NCBI GenBank assembly: GCA_963842065.1
Contig: CAWJEW010000006.1
Span: 62,001 to 126,000, forward strand
Direction: 5' to 3'
Length of the DNA stretch: 64,000 bases
Source of the DNA: CAITWD01 sp963842065
GTDB lineage: Bacteria; Actinomycetota; Thermoleophilia; Miltoncostaeales; Miltoncostaeaceae
The notes beneath the pieces are model-generated. The model searched no databases. It worked only from the letters and a program-made list of their open reading frames with translations, and was not told where the DNA came from. This document shows positions 8,776 through 21,513 of this stretch, piece after piece. Every line of letters starts with the position of its first letter. The stretch's first letter is position 1. A program made the translations under genes and the position numbers.

Positions 8776-9383
8776 GCGCGTTGGGCGAGGCCTTCTTCGC
8801 CCGCTCCGCACGTGAAGTGGCGCCCGAACTGATCGGCTGCGTCCTGGAGGGCAACGGGGTCGCGGGCGTGATCGTCGAGGTCGAGCGCTACGAACACTGG
8901 GATGCGGCGTCCCACAGCTTCCGCGGACCGACGCCGCGCTCGGGCGTGATGTTCGGCCCGCCGGGTCACATTTACGTCTACCGCAGCTACGGGCTGCATT
9001 GGTGCGCCAACATCGTGTGTGGATCGCCCGGCCACGGCGCCGCGGTGCTCCTGCGGGCCGTCGAGCCCACGACCGGCCTTGCCCTGATGCACGAGCGCCG
9101 CGGCACGGGCGCGGTCCGCGATCTGTGTCGGGGCCCCGGACGCCTCGCGGCCGCGTTCGGGATCACCGGTGAGCTCAACGGCACCCGGCTGTCCGATGCG
9201 AGCGGCGACGGGCGGCTGCGCGTGCTGGCGCGCCGACGCGGCGACGTCACGATCGCGCGTGGGCCGCGGATCGGCATCACCCGAGATGCGGGTCGAGCGT
9301 GGCGATACACGCATGCCGACTCGCCGTGGGTGTCGGGGCCGCGCAGCCGCGGCGCATCGGCACCCAATCGGGTTGGCGCATGA
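8769..9383 (+). CDS. 3-methyladenine DNA glycosylase (AAG/MPG family)
   Basis: Base-excision repair enzyme that removes alkylated purines. The 204 residues match the MPG fold: ARSAREVAPELIGCVL, the catalytic-glutamate segment VIVEVERYEHWDAASHSFRG, GVMFGPPGHIYVYRSYGLHW with the DNA-intercalating tyrosines, and LCRGPGRLAAAFGIT. The ATG at 8769 lies inside the end of argH (seven-base overlap), so the gene is coupled to argH although the functions are unrelated; the same coupling continues into tyrS. Confidence 0.93.
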   Translation: MVSALGEAFFARSAREVAPELIGCVLEGNGVAGVIVEVERYEHWDAASHSFRGPTPRSGVMFGPPGHIYVYRSYGLHWCANIVCGSPGHGAAVLLRAVEPTTGLALMHERRGTGAVRDLCRGPGRLAAAFGITGELNGTRLSDASGDGRLRVLARRRGDVTIARGPRIGITRDAGRAWRYTHADSPWVSGPRSRGASAPNRVGA

Positions 9384-10558
9384 GTGATTCCGGACCAAGC
9401 CGGCGCGCGCGCCGGCGTGCTGAGGAGCTGGTCGCCCGGACCGTAAACTGCGAGCCGAGCGTGGACGCGCTCGCCGAGAAGCTTGATCTCGGGCGAGCGC
9501 TGCGCGTCAAGCTCGGTGTCGATCCGACCGCTCCGGACATCCACTTGGGCCATTGCGTGGTGCTCGGCAAGCTGCGCGAGTTCCAGGACGCCGGGCACAC
9601 CGCGGTGCTGGTGATCGGCGACTGGACTGCGCGGGTCGGGGACCCGAGCGGGAGAAGCTCGACGCGCCCGATGCTCCCCGAGGACGCGATCGTGGCCAAC
9701 GCAGAGACATTCCGCGCCCAGGCCGTCCGTATCCTTGATCCCGAGCGCATCGAGGTCCGCGCCAACGGGGAGTGGTTTGCGGGCATGGGACTCGCGCCGC
9801 TGTTCGAGTTGGCTTCGCGCGCCACGATCAACCAACTGCTGCGCCGCAACGACTTTGCGACGCGGATGCAAGAGGATCGCCCCGTCTCGGTGCTCGAGCT
9901 GCTGTACCCGCTCCTACAGGCCTACGATTCGGTCGCGCTCGAGGCCGACGTCGAGCTCGGCGGGACCGACCAGCTGTTCAACCTGATGCTCGCCCGAGAG
10001 ATCCAATCGCGTTACGGGATGGCCCCGCAGGTCGTGATGACCATGCCGATCCTGCCCGGTACCGACGGCGTCCAGAAGATGAGCAAGTCGTTGGGCAACT
10101 ACGTCGGCGTCACAGATGCGCCCGAGGAGCAGTTCGGGAAGATCATGAGTATCCCGGACGCCCTCATGGCCGAGTACTACCGGCTGATGTTTCCCGCCGA
10201 GCCCGCTCCGTCGGGGCATCCGGGCACCGAAAAGCGGCGCCTGGGGCGGTTGGTGGTTGCACGCTTCTACGACGATGGCGCAGCGGCCGCGGCCGAGGAG
10301 CATTTCAACCGGGTCGTTCGCGACCGGGAGGCTCCGACCGACGTCCCGGAATTCGCCTTGACCGCAACCGAGATCCATGTCCCTGCGCTCCTGGTCGATG
10401 CGCTCGGAGTCGCCTCGCGAAGCGAGGCCCGGCGGCTGATCCAGCAGGGGGGAGTGGGCCTCGACGGGGACGTCGTCACGGAGCTCGATCTGCCCGCATC
10501 GGCCCTGCGTGGGCGGATTTTACGGGCCGGCAAACGGCGCTTTGTCCGCCTGGTCTAA
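9380..10558 (+). CDS. tyrS: tyrosyl-tRNA synthetase
   Basis: Class I aminoacyl-tRNA synthetase charging tRNA-Tyr. The 392 residues carry the HIGH-like motif in DPTAPDIHLGHCVVLGK, the KMSKS loop as QKMSKSLGNYVGV, and a C-terminal S4 RNA-binding domain (ARRLIQQGGVGLDGDVV). The sequence around IGDWTARVGDPSG resembles the TyrZ-like branch rather than the E. coli TyrS branch. The ATG at 9380 shares ATGA with the aag stop. The rrn operon begins just downstream; no clear forward terminator separates them. Confidence 0.96.
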   Translation: MSDSGPSRRARRRAEELVARTVNCEPSVDALAEKLDLGRALRVKLGVDPTAPDIHLGHCVVLGKLREFQDAGHTAVLVIGDWTARVGDPSGRSSTRPMLPEDAIVANAETFRAQAVRILDPERIEVRANGEWFAGMGLAPLFELASRATINQLLRRNDFATRMQEDRPVSVLELLYPLLQAYDSVALEADVELGGTDQLFNLMLAREIQSRYGMAPQVVMTMPILPGTDGVQKMSKSLGNYVGVTDAPEEQFGKIMSIPDALMAEYYRLMFPAEPAPSGHPGTEKRRLGRLVVARFYDDGAAAAAEEHFNRVVRDREAPTDVPEFALTATEIHVPALLVDALGVASRSEARRLIQQGGVGLDGDVVTELDLPASALRGRILRAGKRRFVRLV

Positions 10559-10585
10559 ATACTCAAAAAAAGGCACCCAATGCCC

Positions 10586-10614
10586 TTGACATGGATGTGT
10601 CAGAAGAGCATCAT
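10586..10614 (+). promoter_or_regulatory. rrn promoter candidate with dyad in the spacer
   Basis: A perfect -35 TTGACA (10586-10591) is followed after exactly 17 bases by CATCAT (10609-10614), four of six matches to the -10 consensus. An inverted repeat TGACA-N6-TGTCA (10587-10602) overlaps the -35 and the first half of the spacer, where a regulator could bind. The predicted transcript has a leader of about 395 bases before 16S. Confidence 0.6.
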
Positions 10615-10798
10615 CTACAGGCCGATCGGGGAGGTACCCCGCATCGAGCAGGATAGTCGCTTGAGACTTCGCACGATTGACCCGAGCAGTCTGGGGTTCC
10701 CCGCGTAAGAGACGCGTAATGCGTCCGCGCGGAAGGGCCTCTGCCTCCAGAGGTCGCGAAACTCGCAGGTGGCAGGCAGAAGTCCGGGCAATCCGGCG

Positions 10799-10811
10799 TG
10801 CTCCTTGAAAA
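10799..10811 (+). promoter_or_regulatory. leader boxA-like antitermination site
   Basis: TGCTCCTTGAAAA resembles the boxA element bound by NusB/S10 in rRNA leaders. A closely related copy (CCTTGAAAAC) occurs in the 16S-23S spacer. It runs directly into the 16S processing stem. Confidence 0.65.
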
Positions 10812-10824
10812 CTGATCAGCATGC
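10808..10824 (+). other. 5' arm of 16S pre-rRNA processing stem
   Basis: These 17 bases pair with 12773-12789 in the spacer, with a single T/T mismatch. The two arms flank the whole 16S gene, the usual geometry of the RNase III stem that releases pre-16S rRNA. Confidence 0.85.
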
Positions 10825-11016
10825 ACATGAATCCAGGGAAACCTGAGATTCAGTGACTAGGTCATACACGAACCCCGTCTACTTCGACCGTTCGGCGTGA
10901 GCCGAGCTCGGTCGGGAGCTAGACACGCTAGGACGTCATCTGCTCACGAAGCCGATGACGCTCTTCAAAAGTTCGGTCAGCCTCCGGTCCTTTGGGCCCG
11001 GTTGGCCAAAACTTTC

Positions 11017-12563
<1,547 letters not shown>

Positions 12564-12772
12564 CTAGGGAGTGGTGCTGTGCACCACAAGGGCTCCGAAC
12601 GCCAGGTCTTCGGATCGAAGCGATCGTTGAGCTCCCCCGACCCCTGAGTGGGCGCGGGAGATCTGAGCCCTAGAAGAACGTCGACAACCTAGTCCGTCCG
12701 ATGCGCCTCGCGCGGTTACTCACTGAGTTAAACGCGTCGTGGGTTCGTGTCCGCTCGGGATCTGTACGGACG

Positions 12773-12789
12773 GCATGCTGTTCAGTTTT
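12773..12789 (+). other. 3' arm of 16S pre-rRNA processing stem
   Basis: GCATGCTGTTCAGTTTT pairs with the leader arm at 10808-10824 (16 of 17 positions). Cleavage here would separate pre-16S from the rest of the transcript. Confidence 0.85.
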
Positions 12790-12882
12790 GAGGGACCTCG
12801 TCGGAGGCCGGCCTCGGTCGGCCTGACGTGGCTGCCTCAGACGCACGACCCGTCGGGCCCGTTGGGGGCCCGTTCAGGGACG

Positions 12883-12895
12883 TACCTTGAAAACT
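12883..12895 (+). promoter_or_regulatory. spacer boxA-like site
   Basis: TACCTTGAAAACT repeats the core of the leader boxA-like site (CCTTGAAAACTG in both), 38 bases before the mature 23S end. A second antitermination site in the spacer is normal for rrn operons. Confidence 0.6.
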
Positions 12896-12917
12896 GCATA
12901 GTGGCATGTAGGTGTGC
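12893..12917 (+). other. 5' arm of 23S pre-rRNA processing stem
   Basis: These 25 bases pair with 15915-15938 beyond the 23S gene: nine pairs, a 3-by-2 internal loop, then thirteen pairs. This is the typical processing helix enclosing 23S. Confidence 0.88.
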
Positions 12918-12920
12918 TCT

Positions 12921-15907
<2,987 letters not shown>

Positions 15908-15914
15908 TGAATTC

Positions 15915-15938
15915 GCACACCTACATGTCCTATGCAGT
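15915..15938 (+). other. 3' arm of 23S pre-rRNA processing stem
   Basis: GCACACCTACATG and CTATGCAGT pair with the arm at 12893-12917. The arm lies between 23S and 5S, so cleavage here also frees the 5S precursor. Confidence 0.88.
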
Positions 15939-15960
15939 CTTGAGGGTATTTCCTCATGAC

Positions 15961-16081
15961 TTCCCGGTGGTTATTGCGAGAGGGAAACACCTCTTCCCAT
16001 TCCGAACAGAGTAGTTAAGCCTCTCCGCGCCGATGGTACTCCGAGTGTAGACTCGCGGGAGAGTAGGTCGCCGCCGGGTTA
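15961..16081 (+). rRNA. rrf: 5S ribosomal RNA
   Basis: About 120 bases. The terminal helix pairs CCCGGTGG (15963-15970) with CCGCCGGG (16071-16078). The internal landmarks CCCATTCCGAACAGAG and GCGCCGATGGTACT are typical of 5S rRNA. It completes a 16S-23S-5S operon and is followed by a terminator. Confidence 0.95.
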
Positions 16082-16086
16082 TCTTT

Positions 16087-16124
16087 ACGCCGTCGTTCTC
16101 ATTTCGAGAGCGACGGCGTTTGTG
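16087..16124 (+). terminator. rrn operon intrinsic terminator
   Basis: A stem of about 14 pairs (ACGCCGTCG...CGACGGCGT, 16087-16119, with inner TCTC/GAGA) is followed by TTTGTGT. It lies a few bases after 5S and is the clearest Rho-independent terminator in the window. Confidence 0.88.
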
Positions 16125-16183
16125 TCAGCGTGGTCGGCGACATGTCGGATGCCGGGTCCGATGCTGCCCGCCCAGGCCGTTGG

Positions 16184-16189
16184 TAGCAT
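16184..16189 (+). promoter_or_regulatory. -10 element for a leaderless transcript
   Basis: TAGCAT ends six bases before the ATG at 16196, and no Shine-Dalgarno is present. Transcription would start at or next to the start codon. Confidence 0.5.
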
Positions 16190-16195
16190 CGACGC

Positions 16196-17518
16196 ATGAG
16201 CGAACGAGAGCACATCAGCGTTGACGTCGTTGTCGTCGGAGCGGGCCTTGCGGGCCTGGCCGCGGCGCTGCGCGTGGCACGCGCCGGGTACTCGGTCCGC
16301 GTGGTGGAAGCCGAGTCCGGGCCAGGTGGTCGAGCGCGGACGGACTGGCACGACGGGCGCCCGGTTGATCGGGGCTTCCAGGTGGCGTTCTCGGCGTATC
16401 CGGCCTTTCGGGCATTCGTGCGGGAGGTGGGGATCCCGGCTGACGACCTGCGCCCGTTCGTCGGTGGTGCGGTGTTCTTTGATGGGTCGCACTGGTCGCA
16501 GCTGTCCACTTCGCCGAAATCGATTCTCACGTTCGGTGCCCTCTCGTCGGCGGATCGCGCGCGGTTTGTGCGACTTGCGGCGGAGCTGCGGTTCGCCTCC
16601 CCGAAGTCGCTGCTTGCACGGGATGCGGCGGCCTTAACGACCGAGGCGTACCTGCTAGACCGCGGGTTCTCGCGTCATGCGATCGAGGCCGTGTTTCGCC
16701 CCTTGTTCGGCGCGATCTTCCTCGATCGGACGCTGTCCGCGGACCCGGGGTATTTCCAGTTTCTGTTCTCGATGCTGGTGCGGGGGCCGGCGGTCCTGCC
16801 TGCCGACGGGCTCGGCATGGTTGCGGACTGGGCGGCGGGCGCCGTACGCCAGGCGGGCGGCAACTTCGAGTTCGGGAGCCGGGTGTCCGCACTGGTTCGC
16901 GAGGTCGATGGACCAGTCACCGGGGTCCGACTCGAGGATCTTCGGCAGATCCACGCGCGCGCGGTGGTGCTTGCGGTCGGCGCGCCGTCGGCCCGGCGGC
17001 TGCTGAGTCCGGTCGACCCCGACACGGCAGGGCGCATTCCGACCGAGGGTGCGTCGGCGACCAGCGCGCGGTTCGCGCTCGATCATTCGCTGTACCAGGG
17101 CCGGCTGATCCTGCTCAACGCCGAGACCGACCCAGGGACCTCGCCGCGTATCGACCTGTTGTGCCAGACGACGAACGTCAACCGTCACGGTGCCGTTGGC
17201 GGACCGCACATCATCATCGCCACCAGTGTCGGCGACTCGGACGCGACCGCCGCCGGGATCGAGGACGCGGTGGAGCGGCAGGTCCACCGCTGGTATCCGG
17301 CCTTCCCATGGGCGAAGGTGGCCCAGTCGCTCGGTGTCGTGCGACATCCGTTCGCGCAGTTCCGGCCCCTGGCCGGCGTGCGTCGGGGCCTGCCGGGTGC
17401 GCGCACGCGGGTGCCGAACGTGCTGCTCGCGGGCGAGCTTACGACACATCCATCGCTTGAGGGCGCGGTTTCCAGTGGGGTGACGGCGGCCGACATCATC
17501 GGTCGGCAGCTCGGGTGA
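16196..17518 (+). CDS. FAD-dependent amine-oxidase-like oxidoreductase
   Basis: Flavoprotein of the amine oxidase/phytoene desaturase/protoporphyrinogen oxidase superfamily, 440 residues. The amino end has the Rossmann FAD motif VVVVGAGLAGLAAALRVARAG, then the second dinucleotide segment GPGGRARTDWHDG, and the C-terminal FAD contact LLAGELTTHPSLEGAVSSG. GFQVAFSAYPAFRAFVREVG lies where related desaturases bind substrate. The substrate cannot be told from the sequence, and no carotenoid or haem genes are nearby. The last four bases overlap xseA. Confidence 0.85.
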   Translation: MSEREHISVDVVVVGAGLAGLAAALRVARAGYSVRVVEAESGPGGRARTDWHDGRPVDRGFQVAFSAYPAFRAFVREVGIPADDLRPFVGGAVFFDGSHWSQLSTSPKSILTFGALSSADRARFVRLAAELRFASPKSLLARDAAALTTEAYLLDRGFSRHAIEAVFRPLFGAIFLDRTLSADPGYFQFLFSMLVRGPAVLPADGLGMVADWAAGAVRQAGGNFEFGSRVSALVREVDGPVTGVRLEDLRQIHARAVVLAVGAPSARRLLSPVDPDTAGRIPTEGASATSARFALDHSLYQGRLILLNAETDPGTSPRIDLLCQTTNVNRHGAVGGPHIIIATSVGDSDATAAGIEDAVERQVHRWYPAFPWAKVAQSLGVVRHPFAQFRPLAGVRRGLPGARTRVPNVLLAGELTTHPSLEGAVSSGVTAADIIGRQLG

Positions 17519-18777
17519 AGACGGTCGGCGCCCGCCAGGTGTGGGCGGTGCAGGAGGTCACAGCCGCGCTCGGCCGACGCCTCGCAGGCATCCCGAGCGT
17601 GTGGGTCGAGGCGGAAATCCAGAATCTGCGCCAGCGCGGCGGGCAGGTCTACTTCACGCTCCGCGATACCCATCAGATCGACGCCTCGATGCGTGCGGTC
17701 CTGTTCGACCGGCTCGAACACCGTCCCGCGGACGGCAGCCTCGTCTATGCCTACGGCCGGGTGGAGTTCTGGGCCGAGCGCGCGCAGGTGTCGATGCGCA
17801 TCGAACGCGTCGAGCCCGCAGGCGAGGGGGCGTTGCTGGCTCGGATCGAGGCGACCAAGACACGTCTGGCTCAGGAGGGTCTGTTGGCGGATGCGCGCAA
17901 GCGCCCGCTGCCGCTGGTACCGCGCCGCATCGGTCTTGTCACGAGCGCGGCCGGCGCTGCGCGGCAGGATATCCTCAATAACCTCTGGGCACGCTTTCCG
18001 GCGGACGTCGTCCTCGCCGACGTGCCGGTCCAGGGGACTACGGCACCGCGGGCGATCGTGCGCGCGCTGGCGATGCTCAACGCGATCCCTGAGATCGACG
18101 TCATCATCGTGGCACGCGGCGGCGGGCCGCTCGAAGACCTGATGGCCTTCAACGACGAGCAGGTGTGCCGGGCGGTTGCCGCGTCGCGGGCGCCGGTCGT
18201 GAGCGCCATCGGCCACGAGAAGGACGTCACCGTCTGCGATCTCGTCGCGGATCGGCGCGTCTCGACGCCGACCGGCGCAGCGGAAGCCGTCGTCACCGAC
18301 AAGGCGGCGCTCGACGGGCGCCTCGCCGACGCGGGACGCGGGCTGGTGCGCGGCCTGACGCGTGTGCGTGAGTCAAGTGCGGCATCGGTCCACCATCGCA
18401 CGCTCGGGCTGATCGCCGGCCTGCGCGGAGCCGAGCACCGGTCCGCATCACGGGTCGCAGCCGCCGCCGTACGGCTCGAGCCGGCCGTCCGCCGCGTCGC
18501 CGACGCGTCGGCGCTGGCCGTGCCGGTCGCTCAGGACCGCCTCACGCGCGCGGCGGCCACAGGCCTCCAGACGGCGGCCCAGCGGGTCGCGGCCAACGCC
18601 GCGCTGCTCGAGGTGCTCTCGCCGTCCCGAACGGTCGCCCGCGGCTACGCGATCGTCCGCGACGCTGCCAGCGGGAGCCCCGTGGTGTCGACGGCGCAGA
18701 TGCGCGCCGGCGCCGAGCTTGAGCTTGAGCTGCGCGATGGTCGGGCGGACGTGACAGTCAAGGAGACACACCAATGA
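17515..18777 (+). CDS. xseA: exodeoxyribonuclease VII large subunit
   Basis: Catalytic subunit of exonuclease VII, which degrades single-stranded DNA from both ends to short oligonucleotides. The protein has 420 residues: an OB-fold N-terminal domain (IPSVWVEAEIQNLRQRGGQV, YFTLRD), then the catalytic core with LVTSAAGAARQDILN, DVIIVARGGGPLEDL, FNDEQVCRAVAAS and AIGHEKDVTVCDLVADRR, and a helical C-terminal part. The GTG start overlaps the previous stop by four bases, and xseB follows with the same overlap. Confidence 0.96.
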   Translation: MKTVGARQVWAVQEVTAALGRRLAGIPSVWVEAEIQNLRQRGGQVYFTLRDTHQIDASMRAVLFDRLEHRPADGSLVYAYGRVEFWAERAQVSMRIERVEPAGEGALLARIEATKTRLAQEGLLADARKRPLPLVPRRIGLVTSAAGAARQDILNNLWARFPADVVLADVPVQGTTAPRAIVRALAMLNAIPEIDVIIVARGGGPLEDLMAFNDEQVCRAVAASRAPVVSAIGHEKDVTVCDLVADRRVSTPTGAAEAVVTDKAALDGRLADAGRGLVRGLTRVRESSAASVHHRTLGLIAGLRGAEHRSASRVAAAAVRLEPAVRRVADASALAVPVAQDRLTRAAATGLQTAAQRVAANAALLEVLSPSRTVARGYAIVRDAASGSPVVSTAQMRAGAELELELRDGRADVTVKETHQ

Positions 18778-19010
18778 GTGACGCACCCGAACAGACGACC
18801 TTCGAACAGGCGCTGGCGCGACTCGACGAGGTGGTCGCGCGCCTCGAGAGCGGGGACGTGGGTCTTGAGGAGGCCGTGCGCCTGTTCGAGCAGGGCCAGG
18901 CGCTGCTCGTCGTCTGCCGGGAGCGGCTTGCCCGCGCTCAGCAGCGCATCGAAGAGCTCACCGCGCAGGGCACCGCGGGGGGTGCCGACGAACCCGAGGC
19001 GCCGTTCTAG
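18774..19010 (+). CDS. xseB: exodeoxyribonuclease VII small subunit
   Basis: Small partner of XseA. The 78 residues match the family: a short helical hairpin with FEQALARLDEVVARLESGDV, then GLEEAVRLFEQGQALLVVC. The ATG at 18774 shares ATGA with the xseA stop, which would couple translation of the two subunits. Confidence 0.95.
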   Translation: MSDAPEQTTFEQALARLDEVVARLESGDVGLEEAVRLFEQGQALLVVCRERLARAQQRIEELTAQGTAGGADEPEAPF

Positions 19011-19048
19011 CCGTCGGTCGGGAGCGGCACGAGCCTGCGATCGCTCGG

Positions 19049-19054
19049 TACGGT
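19049..19054 (+). promoter_or_regulatory. -10 element for a leaderless transcript
   Basis: TACGGT lies six bases before the ATG at 19061, with no Shine-Dalgarno between. It sits in the 50-base gap after xseB. Confidence 0.45.
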
Positions 19055-19060
19055 ACCCGC

Positions 19061-20212
19061 ATGGCATTGGATCTGGCGGCCGTCCGAGCCGAACTCCCGC
19101 TGTTGGACTCGCAGGTGTATCTCAATACGGGCGGGACCGGCCCATTACCGGCGCCGGTCGCGACGGCGATCCGGGAGGCGGCCACCGCCCAGCTGGGCAT
19201 GGCCCGCATGGGTCCGGACGGGGTCGAGCTGGCCGAGCAGGTGCTTGGGCGGCTACGCGACGCCGCGGCGGCGGTGGTCGGGGGGTTCGGGGCGGACGTG
19301 GCCATCACCGCGAACACCACGACGGGTCTCGACATCGCGATTTGGGGGATCGACTGGCGGCGCGGCGATCACATCATCACCACCGAACTGGAGCATCCGG
19401 GACTGAGCGTGCCGATCGCCGTCGCCGCGCGGCGGCACGGTCTGAACGTCACGCGCCTCGCGCGAGCTGAGGCTGAACTCGAGCTTGAGGCTGCGGTCGC
19501 CCGCCACCTCACTCCGCGCACCCGGCTGGTTGCGCTCTCCCATGTGTCCTGGTGCACCGGGGCGGTGCTGGATGTCGCCGGCGCGGCCCGCGCGGCCCGT
19601 GGGTTGGACGCGCTGGTCATCGTCGACGGTGCGCAGTCGGTCGGGGCCATTCCGGTCGACGCTGCGGCGCTCGGAGTCGACGCCTACGCGTTTCCGGCGC
19701 AAAAGTGGCTCCTCGGTCCCGAGGGCATGGGTGCGCTGTGGATCCCCGCGGCGACGCGCGAGCGCGTCGACTTGACCTTCTGCGCGTACGAAGCGGGCAC
19801 AGACCACCAACCCGACGGCCGGCTCACCCTCTATCCGGAGGCGCGCCGCTATGAGATCTCCACCGCGCCGTTGCTCTTGGCGCACGGGTGGCTGGCGGGG
19901 CTCGAATGGCTTGCGGGTATCGGCTGGCCGGCCATCCACGCGCGCATCCGGCGCAACCAGCTGGCTGCGCGAGCCGCACTCGCGGAGCTCGATGGCGTCG
20001 AGATCATCACCCCCGGGGATGCGCAGGCGGGGTTGGTGGTGTTCGCGCCGCGCGGACACGGGCCCGAGGAGGCCTTCTGGGCGGTGCTGCGCACCGGCGT
20101 CTGCCTGCGCTGGCTGGTCGCCCCGCCGGCCCTGCGGGCGTCGCTCGGATTTTTCACCAGCGAATCCGATATCGAATCCCTGCGGGCGGGCGTCCGCAGC
20201 CTGTGGTCCTGA
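19061..20212 (+). CDS. class V aminotransferase-like PLP protein
   Basis: PLP enzyme of the cysteine desulfurase / isopenicillin N epimerase-like group, 383 residues. Landmarks are VYLNTGGTGPLPAPV at the amino end, ITANTTTGLDIAIWG, ITTELEHPGLSVPI, VIVDGAQSVGAIPVD (PLP aspartate) and the Schiff-base lysine in FPAQKWLLGPEGMGALW. The catalytic cysteine loop of true cysteine desulfurases is not evident, so this looks like an aminotransferase or lyase of unknown substrate. It stands alone between xseB and murA. Confidence 0.85.
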   Translation: MALDLAAVRAELPLLDSQVYLNTGGTGPLPAPVATAIREAATAQLGMARMGPDGVELAEQVLGRLRDAAAAVVGGFGADVAITANTTTGLDIAIWGIDWRRGDHIITTELEHPGLSVPIAVAARRHGLNVTRLARAEAELELEAAVARHLTPRTRLVALSHVSWCTGAVLDVAGAARAARGLDALVIVDGAQSVGAIPVDAAALGVDAYAFPAQKWLLGPEGMGALWIPAATRERVDLTFCAYEAGTDHQPDGRLTLYPEARRYEISTAPLLLAHGWLAGLEWLAGIGWPAIHARIRRNQLAARAALAELDGVEIITPGDAQAGLVVFAPRGHGPEEAFWAVLRTGVCLRWLVAPPALRASLGFFTSESDIESLRAGVRSLWS

Positions 20213-20218
20213 TACGGT
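20213..20218 (+). promoter_or_regulatory. -10 element upstream of murA
   Basis: TACGGT is followed by eight bases and the murA GTG, with no Shine-Dalgarno. It may start a leaderless transcript carrying murA and the his genes. Confidence 0.45.
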
Positions 20219-20226
20219 CCGAATCC

Positions 20227-21513
20227 GTGAACCAAAAGTTCGTCATCGAGGGCGGGCGGCCGCTGGCCGGGACCGTCGTGCCCGCGGGCAACAAGAACGC
20301 GGCATTGCCCATTCTTGCGGCCTGTCTGCTCACCGACGAGGAAGTCATCCTCGACAACGTCCCGCACATCGTGGACGTGCACACCATGCTCGCGCTGCTC
20401 GACGACATCGGTGTGTCGGTGCGCGAAGACGGGCCCAACACCCTGGTGTTACGTGCCGACAACATCCGCCACACCGCGCTCGATCCCGAGCTGTCGGGCA
20501 GGCTGCGGGCATCCCTGCTGGTGGCCGGACCGCTCCTGGCGCGCTGCGGCAAGGTCGAGACGGCACTGCCGGGCGGAGATTTCATCGGCCGGCGCCGCGT
20601 CGACACGCACATGCTTGCGTTCCGCAGCCTGGGGGCCGAGGTCGACTCGGGCCGCAGCTATGTCATCTCCGCACCGAACGGGCTGCGCGGCGCCGACATC
20701 TTCCTGGATGAAGCATCGGTCACCGCCACGGAGAACGTGCTGTGCGCGGCGGTACTGGCGCCCGGCCTGACGGTGATCGAGAACGCTGCCAGCGAGCCGC
20801 ATGTCCAGGACCTGGCGCGCTTTCTGGTGACGCTCGGCGCCAAGATCGACGGGATCGGCACCAACGTCATGCGGGTCGAGGGTGTCGACCGGCTGCACGG
20901 CGGGCGTTTCCGCGTTGGACCCGATCACATCGAGATCGCCTCGTTCATCGGGCTCGGGGCCATCACCGGTTCGGATCTGGAGATCGTCGACACACGCCCT
21001 GAGGATCTGCGGATGATCCTCTTGACGTTCCAGCGGCTGGGCATCCACGTGGAGGTTGACGGCAGTACCGTCCGCGTGCCGCCGAACCAGGATCTGCGCG
21101 TCATGGCCGACGAGGGCGGTGCGATCCCGAAGATCGACGACGGAATCTGGCCCGCGTTCCCGGCGGACCTTACGAGCATCGCCGTCGCGGTGGCCACGCA
21201 GACGCACGGGACCGTGATGATCTTCGAGAAGATGTTCGAGAACCGCCTGTTCTTCGTCGACAAGCTCGTGGCGATGGGCGCACGGATCGTGCTCTGCGAC
21301 CCGCACCGCGCCGTGGTCAGCGGGCCCTCCCTGCTCTACGGCGAGCGCGCCGAGAGCCCGGACATCCGCGCCGGGATGGCAATGCTGATCGCCGGGCTCG
21401 TGGCCGGCGGGGTCACCACGATCGGCAACGTCGGTCAGATTGACCGCGGGTACGAGCGGATCGACGAACGGTTGCGTGCGCTCGGCGCACACATCGAGCG
21501 TGTCGCCGACTGA
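20227..21513 (+). CDS. murA: UDP-N-acetylglucosamine 1-carboxyvinyltransferase
   Basis: First committed step of peptidoglycan synthesis: transfers enolpyruvate from PEP to UDP-GlcNAc. The 428 residues show the two-domain EPSP-synthase-like fold, with VPAGNKNAALPILAACLLTD at the amino end. The active-site loop reads ALPGGDFIGRRRVDTHM: residue 118, which is Cys115 in E. coli and the target of fosfomycin, is Asp. The same change occurs in mycobacterial and chlamydial enzymes, which work but resist fosfomycin. The gene runs directly into hisZ with a 14-base overlap. Confidence 0.97.
   Translation: MNQKFVIEGGRPLAGTVVPAGNKNAALPILAACLLTDEEVILDNVPHIVDVHTMLALLDDIGVSVREDGPNTLVLRADNIRHTALDPELSGRLRASLLVAGPLLARCGKVETALPGGDFIGRRRVDTHMLAFRSLGAEVDSGRSYVISAPNGLRGADIFLDEASVTATENVLCAAVLAPGLTVIENAASEPHVQDLARFLVTLGAKIDGIGTNVMRVEGVDRLHGGRFRVGPDHIEIASFIGLGAITGSDLEIVDTRPEDLRMILLTFQRLGIHVEVDGSTVRVPPNQDLRVMADEGGAIPKIDDGIWPAFPADLTSIAVAVATQTHGTVMIFEKMFENRLFFVDKLVAMGARIVLCDPHRAVVSGPSLLYGERAESPDIRAGMAMLIAGLVAGGVTTIGNVGQIDRGYERIDERLRALGAHIERVAD

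Larger units (their letters stand above)
10559..11016 (+). other. rrn leader region, no protein gene
   Basis: This 458-base stretch holds the rrn promoter candidate, a boxA-like antitermination site, the 5' arm of the 16S processing stem and other leader sequence. An A7 run with a small hairpin (AAGGCA/TGCCCTT, 10570-10588) lies directly after tyrS; in the minus direction it would read as hairpin plus T7. No convincing coding frame is present on either strand. Confidence 0.7.
12564..12920 (+). other. 16S-23S internal spacer without tRNA
   Basis: The 357-base spacer contains the 3' arm of the 16S stem, a boxA-like site and the 5' arm of the 23S stem. I looked for tRNA-Ile or tRNA-Ala, the commonest spacer tRNAs, and saw no cloverleaf with a GGTTC-type T arm and matching acceptor stem. 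Confidence 0.75.

Noticed and set aside
10520..10828. A 102-codon minus-strand frame across the rrn leader
   Set aside because: It lies over the promoter, boxA and processing stem; composition follows the RNA structure and no family is recognisable.
11002..11010. TTGGCCAA palindrome just before 16S, like the half-sites at 62580-62636
   Set aside because: Eight bases only and inside the rRNA leader; a chance match is likely.
12564..12920. A tRNA in the rrn spacer
   Set aside because: The T-arm-like GGGTTCGTGTCC has no matching acceptor stem or anticodon arm.
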